Shown: positions 8,782 through 17,459, numbered from the stretch's first letter. The stretch: 64,000 nt of DNA from Halovenus carboxidivorans (GCF_009831575.1 NZ_WUUT01000002.1:462131-526130); one strand, 5' to 3'. Program-made: numbers and translations. Notes: generated by a model not told the origin, from the letters alone.

Positions 8782-9582
8782 TCAGTACACTAGCTCCCCG
8801 TCGATAAACTTCCGGGCTCGGCGGTCGTTCGGCTCGGAGAACACCCGCTCGGTCGGTCCGACTTCGATGAGTTCGCCGCTGAGCATCACCGCGACGCGGT
8901 CGGCGACCCGTTCGGCCTGGTTCATGTCGTGGGTAGCGACAGCGACGCCGCGGCCCTCCGAACGGGCGGTCTGCATCGCCTCCTCGATGACGGCCGTGTT
9001 TCGCGGGTCGAGATCCGACGTGGGTTCGTCGAGAAGGAGATACTCCGGGTCGTACGCGAGTGCGCGGGCGAACGCGACCCGCTGTGCCTCGCCGCCGGAG
9101 AGCGAGTCGGCGGGCTGACGTTTCGAGTCGTCCAGGCCGACGACACCGAGTGCCTCCTCGACAGCGGAGAGGGTATCGCTGGAGCCGAGAGCCAGGAGTC
9201 CACGGAGCCGCTCACGCCAGCCCCGGCGGATCTGGAGGCCGTAGCTGACGTTCCGGCGGACGGTCGTATCGAAGAGGTTCGGCTCCTGAAACACCATCCC
9301 GATCCGTCGTCGGGCGGCCAGCCGCTCGGAGCGAGACATGCTCCAGACATCGGTTCCGTCCATCTCGACGGCACCGGTGTCGGGTTCGTGAAACAGCGCG
9401 AGCAGGCGGAGAAGCGTCGTCTTCCCCGTCCCGGACGGACCGATGATCGCGACGATTTCGCCCCGCTCGACTGACAGCGTGACATCTTCGAGGACGCCCG
9501 TCCCGTCGAACCCGTGGCTGACGGCCGAGACACCGAGACTCGCTCCCGACTGGCGGCGATCAGCAACGTCGGCGGTAGTCAC
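8782..9582 (-). CDS. tupC: Tungstate ABC transporter, ATP-binding protein
   Basis: ATPase subunit (266 residues) of an oxyanion importer. Walker A is GPSGTGKTT, the Q-loop is VFQEPNLFD, the ABC signature is LSGGEAQRV, Walker B is [12 protein letters not shown] and the H-loop is ATHDMNQAE. The start is a GTG at 9580-9582 whose GTGA overlaps the stop of the permease gene by 4 bp. An open frame continues upstream, but it is a shadow of tupB. It lacks the C-terminal TOBE domain found in ModC; here the TOBE domains sit on the adjacent regulator instead. Tungstate is inferred from the partner binding protein. Confidence 0.9.
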   Translation of the reverse strand: MTTADVADRRQSGASLGVSAVSHGFDGTGVLEDVTLSVERGEIVAIIGPSGTGKTTLLRLLALFHEPDTGAVEMDGTDVWSMSRSERLAARRRIGMVFQEPNLFDTTVRRNVSYGLQIRRGWRERLRGLLALGSSDTLSAVEEALGVVGLDDSKRQPADSLSGGEAQRVAFARALAYDPEYLLLDEPTSDLDPRNTAVIEEAMQTARSEGRGVAVATHDMNQAERVADRVAVMLSGELIEVGPTERVFSEPNDRRARKFIDGELVY

Positions 9583-10340
9583 GTTCGCCCACCCCCGAGT
9601 CGGAGGACGAGTCCGTTGATGAGCAACACGAGCGCGAGCAGGACGGCTCCCAGTGCGAGAGCGGTCCTGAACCGGCCCTGTCGCGCCTCCAGTTGGATCG
9701 CCGTCGTGAGCGTCCGGGTGACGGAGGTGCCGTCGGCCCGGGCGATGTTGCCGCCGACGATCAGCACCGATCCGACCTCGCTGATCGCCCGACCGAGGCC
9801 GGCGAGCACGCCCGTCAGGATGCCGTATCGAGCTTCTTTGATCGTTATCAGCGCCACGTCGAGTTTGGTCCCGCCGGCGGCGTAAGCGGCGTCGCGCACC
9901 CCCTGTTCGACGCTCGTGACAGCCGCGAGGCTCACCCCCGTAATCACCGGTGCCGCGAGGATCACCTGGGAGATGATCATCGCCTGTTTGGTGAAGATGA
10001 GATCGAACTGGCCGAGCGGCCCCTGGTTCGAGACGGCAAAGAGGACGATCAGGCCGACGACGACACTCGGAAACCCCATGCCGGTGTTGATCGCGGCGAC
10101 GATACCGCCCTTTCCGGGGAACTCGCTGAAACCGATCAGCATCGCAATCGGCAGGCTGATCAGCGTGCTGAGCAGCACCGCGGTGAGACTGACGTACAGC
10201 GAGACGGCGATGATGCTGCGGATATACGTCCACTCGAACGGGAGAGCGGAAGCTACGAGCGCCTCTCCGAGGAGGTGAGTCCCGCCCTCGGCCAGGAGCC
10301 AGCCGTCGATCATACCCAGTCCCAGCGCCGTCTCGACCAT
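9579..10340 (-). CDS. tupB: Tungstate ABC transporter, permease
   Basis: Membrane-spanning subunit (253 residues) of the tungstate importer, with about five or six hydrophobic helices. The cytoplasmic EAA-type loop is present around [25 protein letters not shown] and [16 protein letters not shown], the latter typical of TupB/CysT-like permeases. ATG 10340 is chosen, 2 bp after the tupA stop codon; a start seven codons upstream (10361) would overlap tupA. Tight spacing (2 bp before, 4-bp overlap after) supports a tupABC operon. Confidence 0.9.
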   Translation of the reverse strand: MVETALGLGMIDGWLLAEGGTHLLGEALVASALPFEWTYIRSIIAVSLYVSLTAVLLSTLISLPIAMLIGFSEFPGKGGIVAAINTGMGFPSVVVGLIVLFAVSNQGPLGQFDLIFTKQAMIISQVILAAPVITGVSLAAVTSVEQGVRDAAYAAGGTKLDVALITIKEARYGILTGVLAGLGRAISEVGSVLIVGGNIARADGTSVTRTLTTAIQLEARQGRFRTALALGAVLLALVLLINGLVLRLGGGRT

Positions 10341-10342
10341 AG

Positions 10343-11248
10343 TTAGCGATCGGACCTCCATCCCTCCGGGACGTACTGCTGGAAATCAGGCTCTTCCGAC
10401 AGCGCCCGGGGGAAGAACAGCTGGTTGCCGTCGACCGTGTAGTTCTCGATGATCCGCTGGCCCTGCGGCGAGGTGAGAAAGCCGATGTACGCCATCGCCA
10501 GGTCGTAGTTCACGTTCTCGTGGACGGCCGGGTTGACCGCGATGATGCCGTAGGGGTTCGCGAGTAACTCGGGGCCGCCCTTGATCGGACCCTGGACGTG
10601 AATGTCGAGATTCGCATCGGACCGGGAGATGAACGTCCCCCGGTCCGAGAGCGTGTACGCGCCGCTGAGGTTGGCCTGATTCAGCGCTTCGCCCATCCCG
10701 GTCCCGGTTTCACTGTACCACTCCCCGCCCGGCTCGATGCCGGCTTCCTCCCAGATCGTGAGCTCTTTCGTGTGGGTCCCGGAGTTGTCTCCCCGAGAGA
10801 TGAACGGCGATTCCGTCTCGGCAATTCGCCGGAAGGCCTCCGTGACACTGTCCATCCCGTTGATCCCGGCCGGGTCGGACGGAGGACCGACGACCACGAA
10901 GTCGTTGAACATGAGATCGCGGCGGTTCACGCCGTAGCCCTCGCGGAGGAACTCGTCTTCCAGCGAGCGGGCGTGGACCATCACCACGTCCGAATCGCCG
11001 TTGCGAGCCGTCTCCAGCGCCGCCCCGGTCCCCTGTGCGACCGCCTCGACCGCCGCGCCGAACTCGTCGGTGAACGCCGCGTTTACCTCGTCGAGGAGAC
11101 CGGTATCGTACGTACTCGTCGTCGTCGTCAGCGTTAGTGTCTCGTCGGTGACCGCCGCCGGACCGGTCGAGTCGTCGCCGGCACAGCCGGCGACAGCGAG
11201 CGTGGCTCCGCCTGCGAGCACCCCGAGGAACTCCCGTCGTTGTATCAT
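10343..11248 (-). CDS. tupA: Tungstate ABC transporter, substrate-binding lipoprotein
   Basis: Extracytoplasmic binding protein (301 residues) that captures tungstate and delivers it to TupBC. The N-terminus is a Tat signal ([12 protein letters not shown]) with a lipobox Cys in VAGCAGDD. The TupA hallmark [14 protein letters not shown] sits near residues 42-55, followed by [23 protein letters not shown] and a [14 protein letters not shown] segment. Later [13 protein letters not shown] is the second oxyanion loop seen in this family. It is the first gene of the tup operon, and a 24-bp near-palindrome covers its start codon. Tungsten is a cofactor of archaeal aldehyde ferredoxin oxidoreductases, none of which is encoded in this window. 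Confidence 0.9.
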   Translation of the reverse strand: MIQRREFLGVLAGGATLAVAGCAGDDSTGPAAVTDETLTLTTTTSTYDTGLLDEVNAAFTDEFGAAVEAVAQGTGAALETARNGDSDVVMVHARSLEDEFLREGYGVNRRDLMFNDFVVVGPPSDPAGINGMDSVTEAFRRIAETESPFISRGDNSGTHTKELTIWEEAGIEPGGEWYSETGTGMGEALNQANLSGAYTLSDRGTFISRSDANLDIHVQGPIKGGPELLANPYGIIAVNPAVHENVNYDLAMAYIGFLTSPQGQRIIENYTVDGNQLFFPRALSEEPDFQQYVPEGWRSDR

Positions 11249-11261
11249 TAACGATACAACG
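11238..11261. promoter_or_regulatory. Probable ModE-type operator over the tupA start
   Basis: Perfect 9-bp inverted arms, CGTTGTATC at 11238-11246 and GATACAACG at 11253-11261, are separated by ATTAAC. The whole 24 bp is symmetric except at two central positions. The tupA ATG (complement 11246-11248) lies inside it. The arm resembles the CGnTATAT type half-site of bacterial ModE boxes. With a ModE-like gene closing the same operon, a repressor site blocking transcription start is the natural reading. Confidence 0.65.
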
Positions 11262-11363
11262 GTCGTCGCCGACGTACTTCAGTATTTTCCCGGCCGGCCG
11301 AACCTAACAGCTCACTGTCTGCTCGGCCAATATTCATAACTGGGTGGCGTCTACGTCAGTCCG

Positions 11364-12773
11364 ATGGCATCGGACGGGGAACGGCCGGGGGAGACGCCGG
11401 AACGGATCGATACCGGCCGGTTCGTCCGGTCGCTGTTCGCCGGACTCGCGACGCCCGACCAGCGACTCGTGCGGCACGCCGGCTACATCCTCTGTCAGAC
11501 CGTCCACTCCAACGACCAGTTGCGCCCGGCGATCATCAACGGACTCGCGCAGTGGGCGGTCCGTCAGGAACACCACGAGTCCGTCCTCCGGACGCTGGCG
11601 ACGATCCAGAACCGCTACGACGCGACGGTCAAGCGGGCGCTGTTGAACGCGACCGACCGGCGACAGGCGGGACTGCTGTACGATCGGCTGACGACGATTC
11701 GCCCCTGGGAGGTGACCTTCGAGAGCGAGGGGGACGGGGAGGGTGAGACACTCGTCGACGTCGGCGGGTCGGGGATGGTCCGGGTCCCCCGGGAGTTTCT
11801 GGACCGCACCACCGACGCCGGGGCGGAGACGACCGACAACACGACGCCTCAGAACGCACATCTCCAGACGACCAGCCCCGATCAGAAACGGAACTGGTCG
11901 CAGTTCTCCCGGCGCAAGCAACTCGCGGAGATGCCCCACGGCGAGGAGTTCGCCACTGTCGAGGCACAGAGCAAGTTCGACGAGTTCGAGTTTCTCGGTC
12001 CCGAAACTGAGACGAGATATAGCCACTCCGTGCGCACGCGCACGCTCGAGGGGACACGGGAGGACGTGGCTATCGTCCGCCTGTACCGCAACCAGGAAGA
12101 CGGTGGGTTCGACCGCGCGCTCGGACAGCAACTCGACGACTGGGCGGACACCGAGACGCCGGGAGTCGTCGGCGTCGCTGACTGGGGGGAGTCGCCCCGA
12201 CCCTGGGCAGTCACCGAGTTCACCGAGCAGACGCTGTGGGAGCGGGGCAAACTCTCCCCGGAGGAGGGACTCAGGACGGCGCTGGATCTCACCGCCTCGC
12301 TGGCCCAACTCCACCAGCGCGACCGGATCCACGGGGGCATCGATCCACACTGCGTTCGGTACACGCCGGCGATTTTCGGCGACCGACCGCAACCGATGAT
12401 CGACAACGTCGGGTTAATTCCGATCTACCGGCAGTTCGACAACCCCGCGTCGTACACGGACCCGCGCTACGCCGCCCCCGAGTACTTCACCGAAGACCAC
12501 GGCATCGTCAGCCACGCGACCGATATCTATCAGCTCGGAATGACGCTGTACAGCGCCTTTACTGGCGATCCGCCGTACGAGGGCGATCTATCGGATCTCC
12601 GTCGGCAGATCCTCCGGGACCGCCCGCTGGGGCTGAGTCCCGACAATCCCGATCTGCCGGGACCTATCGCGGAGATTCTGGCGAAAGCGACCGCTCGGGA
12701 GAAGATCGCTCGCTACGAGACCGCGACGCAGTTCCACAGCGCCGTTCGCAACGCTTGTGACGCGCTGTTGTGA
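11364..12773 (+). CDS. Protein kinase-like protein lacking catalytic residues
   Basis: A 469-residue protein. The N-terminal all-helical region (about 20-115) resembles HEAT-like repeats. A polar linker follows, then a Hanks-type kinase fold (about 205-465). The C-lobe scaffold is intact: YAAPEYF (APE at 371-373), DIYQLGMTLYSAFTGDPPYEG with Asp 387, and a C-terminal Arg-containing helix. Active-site residues are changed. The VAIK lysine position reads VAIV, HRDLKPEN reads HGGIDPHC (323 onward, no catalytic Asp), and the DFG region reads DNVG. I read it as a pseudokinase or highly divergent kinase acting in signalling or scaffolding. It is divergent from tupABC, with about 115 bp between them. 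No transmembrane segment is seen. A second kinase-like protein lies at 25774. Confidence 0.75.
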   Translation: MASDGERPGETPERIDTGRFVRSLFAGLATPDQRLVRHAGYILCQTVHSNDQLRPAIINGLAQWAVRQEHHESVLRTLATIQNRYDATVKRALLNATDRRQAGLLYDRLTTIRPWEVTFESEGDGEGETLVDVGGSGMVRVPREFLDRTTDAGAETTDNTTPQNAHLQTTSPDQKRNWSQFSRRKQLAEMPHGEEFATVEAQSKFDEFEFLGPETETRYSHSVRTRTLEGTREDVAIVRLYRNQEDGGFDRALGQQLDDWADTETPGVVGVADWGESPRPWAVTEFTEQTLWERGKLSPEEGLRTALDLTASLAQLHQRDRIHGGIDPHCVRYTPAIFGDRPQPMIDNVGLIPIYRQFDNPASYTDPRYAAPEYFTEDHGIVSHATDIYQLGMTLYSAFTGDPPYEGDLSDLRRQILRDRPLGLSPDNPDLPGPIAEILAKATAREKIARYETATQFHSAVRNACDALL

Positions 12774-12780
12774 GAGAACC

Positions 12781-12802
12781 CGGCGGGGCCGAAGGCCCGC
12801 CG
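12781..12802 (+). terminator. GC-rich hairpin after the kinase-like gene
   Basis: CGGCGGGGCC at 12781-12790 pairs with GGCCCGCCG at 12794-12802, with one bulged base and a short GAA loop, 8 bp after the stop codon. There is no strong T-run behind it, so it may act as an mRNA 3' stabiliser rather than a terminator. Confidence 0.4.
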
Positions 12803-13148
12803 ATACACACATCGTGTCAGAGGCGTGAGGGCCCGGCAGGGGGAGTCGCCGGAGCCCCGAGCCGCAACCGACTAGATTCGTGACTGGTCAGGCAGTCCAC
12901 GGATTGACAGGTGTCCCGTTCGTTACTCGCTCTGTACTGTTCCGACCGACGGGGCCATCACTTCTGCACGTCTTTGTCGTTCTACCGCGATTAGGTTCTG
13001 TGTAGTCAACTATTTATGCGTTATGTTGAACGTGTATCCTATACAGTGGGACTGTTTTAGGAAATTTAAGGCAGAAGCCGACGGTCGTGGGCGGAAGGAG
13101 GCGGGGAATCAGAGTGCGGTGTCGAGAGCTGTCGCCGTCGTGATGTAT

Positions 13149-13156
13149 GTTTATTG
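13149..13156 (+). promoter_or_regulatory. TATA element of the GNAT gene
   Basis: GTTTATTG, centred about 27 bp before the ATG at 13179, matches a leaderless haloarchaeal promoter and decides the start over the longer open frame. Confidence 0.55.
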
Positions 13157-13178
13157 TACACCGGTTCGAAATGCCGAT

Positions 13179-13904
13179 ATGGACGTACGAGAAGCGCGCC
13201 CGCAGGACCGACCAGCTATCAGAGATGTCGCGCGGCGATCACTCCAGACCTCGTACTCGCTGACGCCGTCGGCGATCAACGGCGCAGTCGAGGAGTGGTA
13301 CGACGAGAACCGGCTCATGGAGATGTTGTCTGACGACGACAAGCTCCTGCTCGTCGCCACCACGGACGAACAGCTCGTTGCCTTCTCCGAGAGCCACCGG
13401 ACCGACGAGAACACGGCGGAGTTGCTCTGGCTGCACGTCGACCCCGACTACCGGGGCGAGAGCTACGGTGAGGTGCTGTACGAGGAAACCCGGGAACACC
13501 TGGCCGAACTCGGCGTGACGAGTATCCAGGCGCGGGTGCTCGCGGACAACGTCGGCGGGAACACCTTCTACCAGAACCGGGGGCTGTCGAAGGTCGGTGA
13601 GGAGCAGGTCGAAATCGACGGCACCAGCTACGTCGAGAACGTCTACGCCGAAGTCGAACAGGAGGGTATCGAGCCGCTGGAGCTGACCGAACAGACGGTC
13701 TACATCGACCACGACAACACCGAGCAGGGCTCGATTGCGCCGTTCCGGGTCATCTACACCGAGGAAGACGGCGAGGACATCTACGGCTACTGGTGTACGA
13801 AATGTGAGACCCAGGCGAACGCGATGGACGCGATGGGGCGGATCCAGTGTGACACCTGCGGGAACGCCCGGAAGCCGACCCGGTGGGACTCCGCGTATCT
13901 CTGA
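13179..13904 (+). CDS. GNAT acetyltransferase fused to a zinc-ribbon domain
   Basis: A 241-residue protein with an N-terminal GNAT domain (about 1-155). Beta-4 and the acetyl-CoA loop are LLWLHVDPDYRGESYGEVLYEE, and the C-terminal GNAT strand is ARVLADNVGGNTFYQNRGL. A second domain (about 160-241) carries two CxxC motifs, CTKC and CDTC, expected to bind zinc, and ends with GNARKPTRWDSAYL. It probably acetylates a protein or small amine in the cytosol; the zinc ribbon could recruit a target. The start at 13179 is fixed by the N-terminal GNAT pattern MDVREARPQDRPAI and by the upstream TATA element. The downstream halocyanin gene begins 41 bp later, so read-through is possible. Confidence 0.85.
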   Translation: MDVREARPQDRPAIRDVARRSLQTSYSLTPSAINGAVEEWYDENRLMEMLSDDDKLLLVATTDEQLVAFSESHRTDENTAELLWLHVDPDYRGESYGEVLYEETREHLAELGVTSIQARVLADNVGGNTFYQNRGLSKVGEEQVEIDGTSYVENVYAEVEQEGIEPLELTEQTVYIDHDNTEQGSIAPFRVIYTEEDGEDIYGYWCTKCETQANAMDAMGRIQCDTCGNARKPTRWDSAYL

Positions 13905-13944
13905 TCGAAGCCCTCAATTGTTCCTGCTCGTAACCTCAGACGAT

Positions 13945-14394
13945 ATGACACCGACTCCAGACCGCCGGCAACTGCTGCGTGCCGGCGGCGTCGCGCTGCT
14001 CGGGAGCCTGGCCGGCTGTTCGGATCTGCTCGGCGGAAGCGTCAGTTTCGACGAGAACGTACCCGACGAGGTGGCCGACCACCTCGAAAACGCGAACAAC
14101 GTCGACGGCTCGATCACCGACCGGACGGGCGAGAGTTCGGTGACAATCGAGGTCGGTCCCGGCGGGAACTTAGCGTACGATCCTGCGCTGGCGAGCATCG
14201 ACGCCGGGACGACCGTCACCTGGGACTGGAAGACGATGGGTCACACCGTCACCAGCGAGTCCACGCCCGGAGACACGCAGTTCGACGCGGACGGCGACAA
14301 ACACACCGAGACGTTCGACCAGCCGGGAAACGTCCTGTATTTCTGCGAGCCCCACCGGGGACAGGGCCATCTCGGCGCGCTCATAGTTAAGTAA
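13945..14394 (+). CDS. Halocyanin-like copper protein with variant axial ligand
   Basis: Tat-exported lipid-anchored blue-copper protein of 149 residues, predicted to carry electrons at the outer face of the membrane. The signal is DRRQLLRAGGVALLGSLAGC, with the lipobox Cys near residue 26. The cupredoxin core includes the first His ligand in MGHTVTSES and the C-terminal ligand loop FCEPHRGQGHLGALIV with Cys and His. At the position where plastocyanin-type proteins have the axial Met (compare GMYG in the next gene), this protein has His followed by Leu. The start at 13945 places the Tat motif at the N-terminus. It precedes a second halocyanin and the Fe-S/NrfD genes. Confidence 0.85.
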   Translation: MTPTPDRRQLLRAGGVALLGSLAGCSDLLGGSVSFDENVPDEVADHLENANNVDGSITDRTGESSVTIEVGPGGNLAYDPALASIDAGTTVTWDWKTMGHTVTSESTPGDTQFDADGDKHTETFDQPGNVLYFCEPHRGQGHLGALIVK

Positions 14395-14460
14395 TCATAC
14401 AGAAACAGTCTGCTCCAGTGAACTATCGGCTGGATTGGGAAATGAGTGTCGCCGAGACGG

Positions 14461-14474
14461 CCGTGATATCACGG
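14461..14474. promoter_or_regulatory. 14-bp perfect palindrome upstream of the respiratory module
   Basis: CCGTGATATCACGG is a perfect palindrome, about 40 bp upstream of a TATA-like CATTAAATC (about 14509-14517) and 74 bp before the second halocyanin start. The position fits an activator or repressor site. Its half-site CGTGATA recurs upstream of nuoJ1 (38798-38834). Confidence 0.4.
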
Positions 14475-14547
14475 GACCGGTCGGGGTTCGTGTGAACGAC
14501 AACCGAAGCATTAAATCCTATGTGGTCGCTACGCCCGCCTGAAGCAA

Positions 14548-15111
14548 ATGTCCCGAATAGATCGTGACCGACGAAAGTTCTTGGCGGCGGGCAGTACGGC
14601 GGCGGCGCTATCGCTCGCCGGCTGTAGTAGTGTGATACTCAATAGAATTGGCGGTGGTGGCGGACACGGCGGCAGCGAAGGCGGCGGTGAAGGCGAAGGC
14701 GAAGGCAGTGGCAACGGCGGTGGCGGCATGCAGCGGGGCGAGAACGTCCCCGAGGCCGTTCACACGTTCCTGACCGAAAACCAAGCGAATCTCTACGAAG
14801 GACAGGCCGCCGACGAGACCGGCTCCAGCGAGGTCAGCATCAGCGTCGGCGCCGGCGACAACGGACTGGCGTTCGAGCCGGCGGCGGTCCTCGTCGACGC
14901 CGGGACGACGATCACCTGGGAGTGGACCGGCAACGGCGGCGCACACAACGTCGTCTCTGCCGAGGACAGCGCGACGGAGTTCAGAAGTGGATCGGCGCAG
15001 AGCGGAGGCGATATTACGTTCTCCCAGACTTTCGACAGCGCCGGTAACCAGCTGTACTACTGTTCCCCTCACCAGGCGGTCGGCATGTACGGCGCAGTGA
15101 TCGTGCAATGA
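14548..15111 (+). CDS. Halocyanin-like copper protein
   Basis: Blue-copper electron carrier of 187 residues, exported by Tat (RDRRKFLAAG) and probably lipid-anchored at the Cys in SLAGCSS. A flexible Gly/Glu-rich spacer (about 33-60) separates the anchor from the cupredoxin domain. Type 1 copper ligands are visible: His in GGAHNVVS, then Cys, His and Met in YYCSPHQAVGMYGAVIV. The gene is followed after 45 bp by the large Fe-S subunit on the same strand, which suggests it is the electron acceptor or donor of that complex. The low-complexity spacer is typical of surface-tethered haloarchaeal redox proteins. Confidence 0.9.
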   Translation: MSRIDRDRRKFLAAGSTAAALSLAGCSSVILNRIGGGGGHGGSEGGGEGEGEGSGNGGGGMQRGENVPEAVHTFLTENQANLYEGQAADETGSSEVSISVGAGDNGLAFEPAAVLVDAGTTITWEWTGNGGAHNVVSAEDSATEFRSGSAQSGGDITFSQTFDSAGNQLYYCSPHQAVGMYGAVIVQ

Positions 15112-15156
15112 CCACCCAGACGAGACGGGACCACAACCACGGAAACGGCACAAACA

Positions 15157-17457
15157 ATGAGTACTGAAGATCCAAGCGACACAGACGAGCCCCGACACCC
15201 CTACGAGACGGAAGACTCGTTCCACCCGATGGGCGAGCAGTGGGAAAACCGCATGCGCGAGGAACTCGAGGAGACCGACTACGACGCGGACCTCGGGATG
15301 CAGATGGCGCGGGATGCCCAGCGTCTCGTTGCGGGCGAAATATCCGAAGAGGAGTTCTACGCGGAGTACCACGACGACGTCAAAGAGGAGTTCGAGACCG
15401 ACGAGCGCCCGATTTTCGACGACCTCGAAGGCGTCGACATCGACGAGTTCGAGGACGAGTCACTGCTCGAATCTCTGGCCGATGTCGACCTGAGCGCCGA
15501 CGACGTCTCGCGGCGTGAGATGATGAACAAGATGGGCGCGGCAGGTCTGTTCCTCGGATACAGCGCCTTTGCGACCTACGACGACACCGACGACGAAGTG
15601 CCCCAGCTCGTCGACGGCGTCCGTCCGGCCGACGAAGACGAACGGAAACACCGCTGGGGAATGACCATCGACCTCGAACGGTGTGACGGCTGTCTGGCCT
15701 GCGTGTCGGGCTGTATCAGCGAGAACGGGACTTCGACGGGTGCAAACTGGATGTACGTCTTCACATATGAAGACGAGCAGTCCGAGTCCGAGAACCCGAA
15801 CCAGCTGGTCCGCCCGTGCCAGCACTGCTCGAACGCACCGTGTGCGAAGGTCTGTCCGGTCCGCGCGCGACACACCCGAAGCAAGGACGGCATCGTCCTG
15901 ACGAACTACGAGGTCTGTATCGGCTGTCGGTACTGTCAGGTCGCCTGCCCCTACGGTGTCAACTACTTCCAGTGGGGCGATCCGGACGTCGAGATGAGCC
16001 GACTCGAACACGTCGACATGACGCCGGACGAGGTCCGCGCACTCGACCCCGGCGAGGACGCCGAGACCTACGGCGGTCACACCTACGCGGCGGAAGGCTC
16101 CGAAAGGCTGAACGCGCTCCAGGACGCCAACGACCACGTCTACGACGGGCGTGGCTGGTGGGTCGACAGCCGCCCGCCGATCGGGACGATGGGCAAGTGT
16201 ACGTTCTGCCCGTCCCGACAGGACAACACGACCGGCGACAACGGAAACGAGAAGGGATCGGTCGCCTGTATGGACGCCTGCGATCAGCAGGGCATGAGCG
16301 CGATCCACTTCGGCGACCTCGACGCCGAGGTCGGCGACGACTACGACCGCGCGGTCCGGTATCTCGAAGAGCGGCAGGCGAAAGCCGACAACCGAGACCG
16401 GACCAACAAGTTCGACGCCAACATCTACTTCTACGATACGGAAGTCAGCAGCGACACGGCCGCATCGGCCGGCGCACCGGATCTCAGCAGCGTCGACAAC
16501 GGCTACTACTCGCTGCATCTCGTCCAGCGCGACGCTGGAAGCTCCGACAGCGAGTGGGGCGTCTACGACACCGAAGAGGTTCTGGTCGCCGGGTCGGCGC
16601 TGCCGGAAGGAGACTTCAGCGGTTCGATCGGCTCCTTCGGGGGCGTCCCCTCCTCCGAACTGCAGGTGCTGAACACCCAGGGCACGACCGAGATTCCGGC
16701 GTCGGTCGTCTACGACGGCGACCTCGGCGACGGCGAAGTGCTCGAGACGACCGTCTCGCTGCGACTGGGAAGCGACGGCGAGACGCTGGCGAGCCAGAGC
16801 CTGACGGTCAACGAGGCCGGGGCCAGCCAGGATCTCACCTTCACTGTCAACGGTGGCAGCATCGAGAGCCCCGAGGGATCGTACGTCCTGTACCTGGCGG
16901 TCGAACCGGCCAACGGCGAGGTCAGCGCGGCCGCCCACGAGGGCGTCTACCTGACTGCGGGCGAGCCGAACGTCGATCTTCCGTCCGCGCCGTACGGCTC
17001 GGTGACCGGACAGGAAGGGTCGCTGTCGAACGTGCCGAACATCCTGCACAAAGGCGGTAGCTCGGAGATCGACGCTACCATCTCGTACCCGTCCTCCGAG
17101 CCGCTGGACGCGCAGATCGGTCTCGTGCTCTACAACGGCGAGACGGAGGAAGTCGTCGCACAGACCGAGTACTCCTTCGAGCAGCAGTACACGTCCAACA
17201 CCGCCTGGGACTCCGGGCTATCGACGTTCAAGCTCCTCGAGGATCTCGGAACCAGTCCGAACATCACCTACATCGGCAACGAGCCGGGCCCGAACGCCGA
17301 GCAGGTCAGTGCCGAGGAGATGCCGGTCGCCTACGCCGATATCAGCAACAAGTGGGACGTTCAGGTCCTCGACAAGCGGCTCGAACGACTCAAGTACGGC
17401 GCAAACGTCCCCGAGGGCGCAACCGTCGGTGGCGGAGGCGGCGGAGGTGATCACTAA
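15157..17457 (+). CDS. Four-cluster Fe-S electron-transfer subunit with internal Tat motif
   Basis: A 766-residue DmsB/PsrB/NarH-type iron-sulfur subunit. Sixteen cysteines form four [4Fe-4S] motifs: C176/179/182/186, C221/224/229/233, C254/257/260/264 and C348/351 with C371/375. It has an acidic N-terminal extension of about 117 residues, then a Tat-like motif SRREMMNKMG (118-127) followed by a hydrophobic stretch, so the Fe-S part should be on the outer face. From about 435 to 720 an Ser/Gly/Asp-rich beta-sandwich-like region is inserted or appended. The chain ends in a Gly-rich tail. The next gene is an NrfD-type membrane subunit 2 bp downstream. No molybdopterin catalytic subunit is encoded nearby. 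It probably carries electrons between the quinone pool and the halocyanins. Confidence 0.85.
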   Translation: MSTEDPSDTDEPRHPYETEDSFHPMGEQWENRMREELEETDYDADLGMQMARDAQRLVAGEISEEEFYAEYHDDVKEEFETDERPIFDDLEGVDIDEFEDESLLESLADVDLSADDVSRREMMNKMGAAGLFLGYSAFATYDDTDDEVPQLVDGVRPADEDERKHRWGMTIDLERCDGCLACVSGCISENGTSTGANWMYVFTYEDEQSESENPNQLVRPCQHCSNAPCAKVCPVRARHTRSKDGIVLTNYEVCIGCRYCQVACPYGVNYFQWGDPDVEMSRLEHVDMTPDEVRALDPGEDAETYGGHTYAAEGSERLNALQDANDHVYDGRGWWVDSRPPIGTMGKCTFCPSRQDNTTGDNGNEKGSVACMDACDQQGMSAIHFGDLDAEVGDDYDRAVRYLEERQAKADNRDRTNKFDANIYFYDTEVSSDTAASAGAPDLSSVDNGYYSLHLVQRDAGSSDSEWGVYDTEEVLVAGSALPEGDFSGSIGSFGGVPSSELQVLNTQGTTEIPASVVYDGDLGDGEVLETTVSLRLGSDGETLASQSLTVNEAGASQDLTFTVNGGSIESPEGSYVLYLAVEPANGEVSAAAHEGVYLTAGEPNVDLPSAPYGSVTGQEGSLSNVPNILHKGGSSEIDATISYPSSEPLDAQIGLVLYNGETEEVVAQTEYSFEQQYTSNTAWDSGLSTFKLLEDLGTSPNITYIGNEPGPNAEQVSAEEMPVAYADISNKWDVQVLDKRLERLKYGANVPEGATVGGGGGGGDH

Positions 17458-17459
17458 CT

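Larger units (their letters stand above)
12774..13178. other. Intergenic region with hairpin, AT-rich stretch and promoter
   Basis: About 400 bp without a convincing gene. It starts with a GC-rich hairpin just after the kinase-like gene. It then holds GC-rich noncoding sequence. From 12991 it becomes AT-rich, beginning with GGTTCTGTGTAGTCAAC (12994-13010), which looks like an insertion-sequence end but has no partner. It ends with the promoter of the acetyltransferase gene. The long upstream in-frame reading from 13023 is not supported by composition. Confidence 0.55.

Noticed and set aside
9583..10233. N-terminal extension of the TupC ATPase upstream of the GTG start
   Set aside because: The extension is an out-of-frame reading of the permease gene; the GTG start gives the normal ABC ATPase length and a 4-bp overlap.
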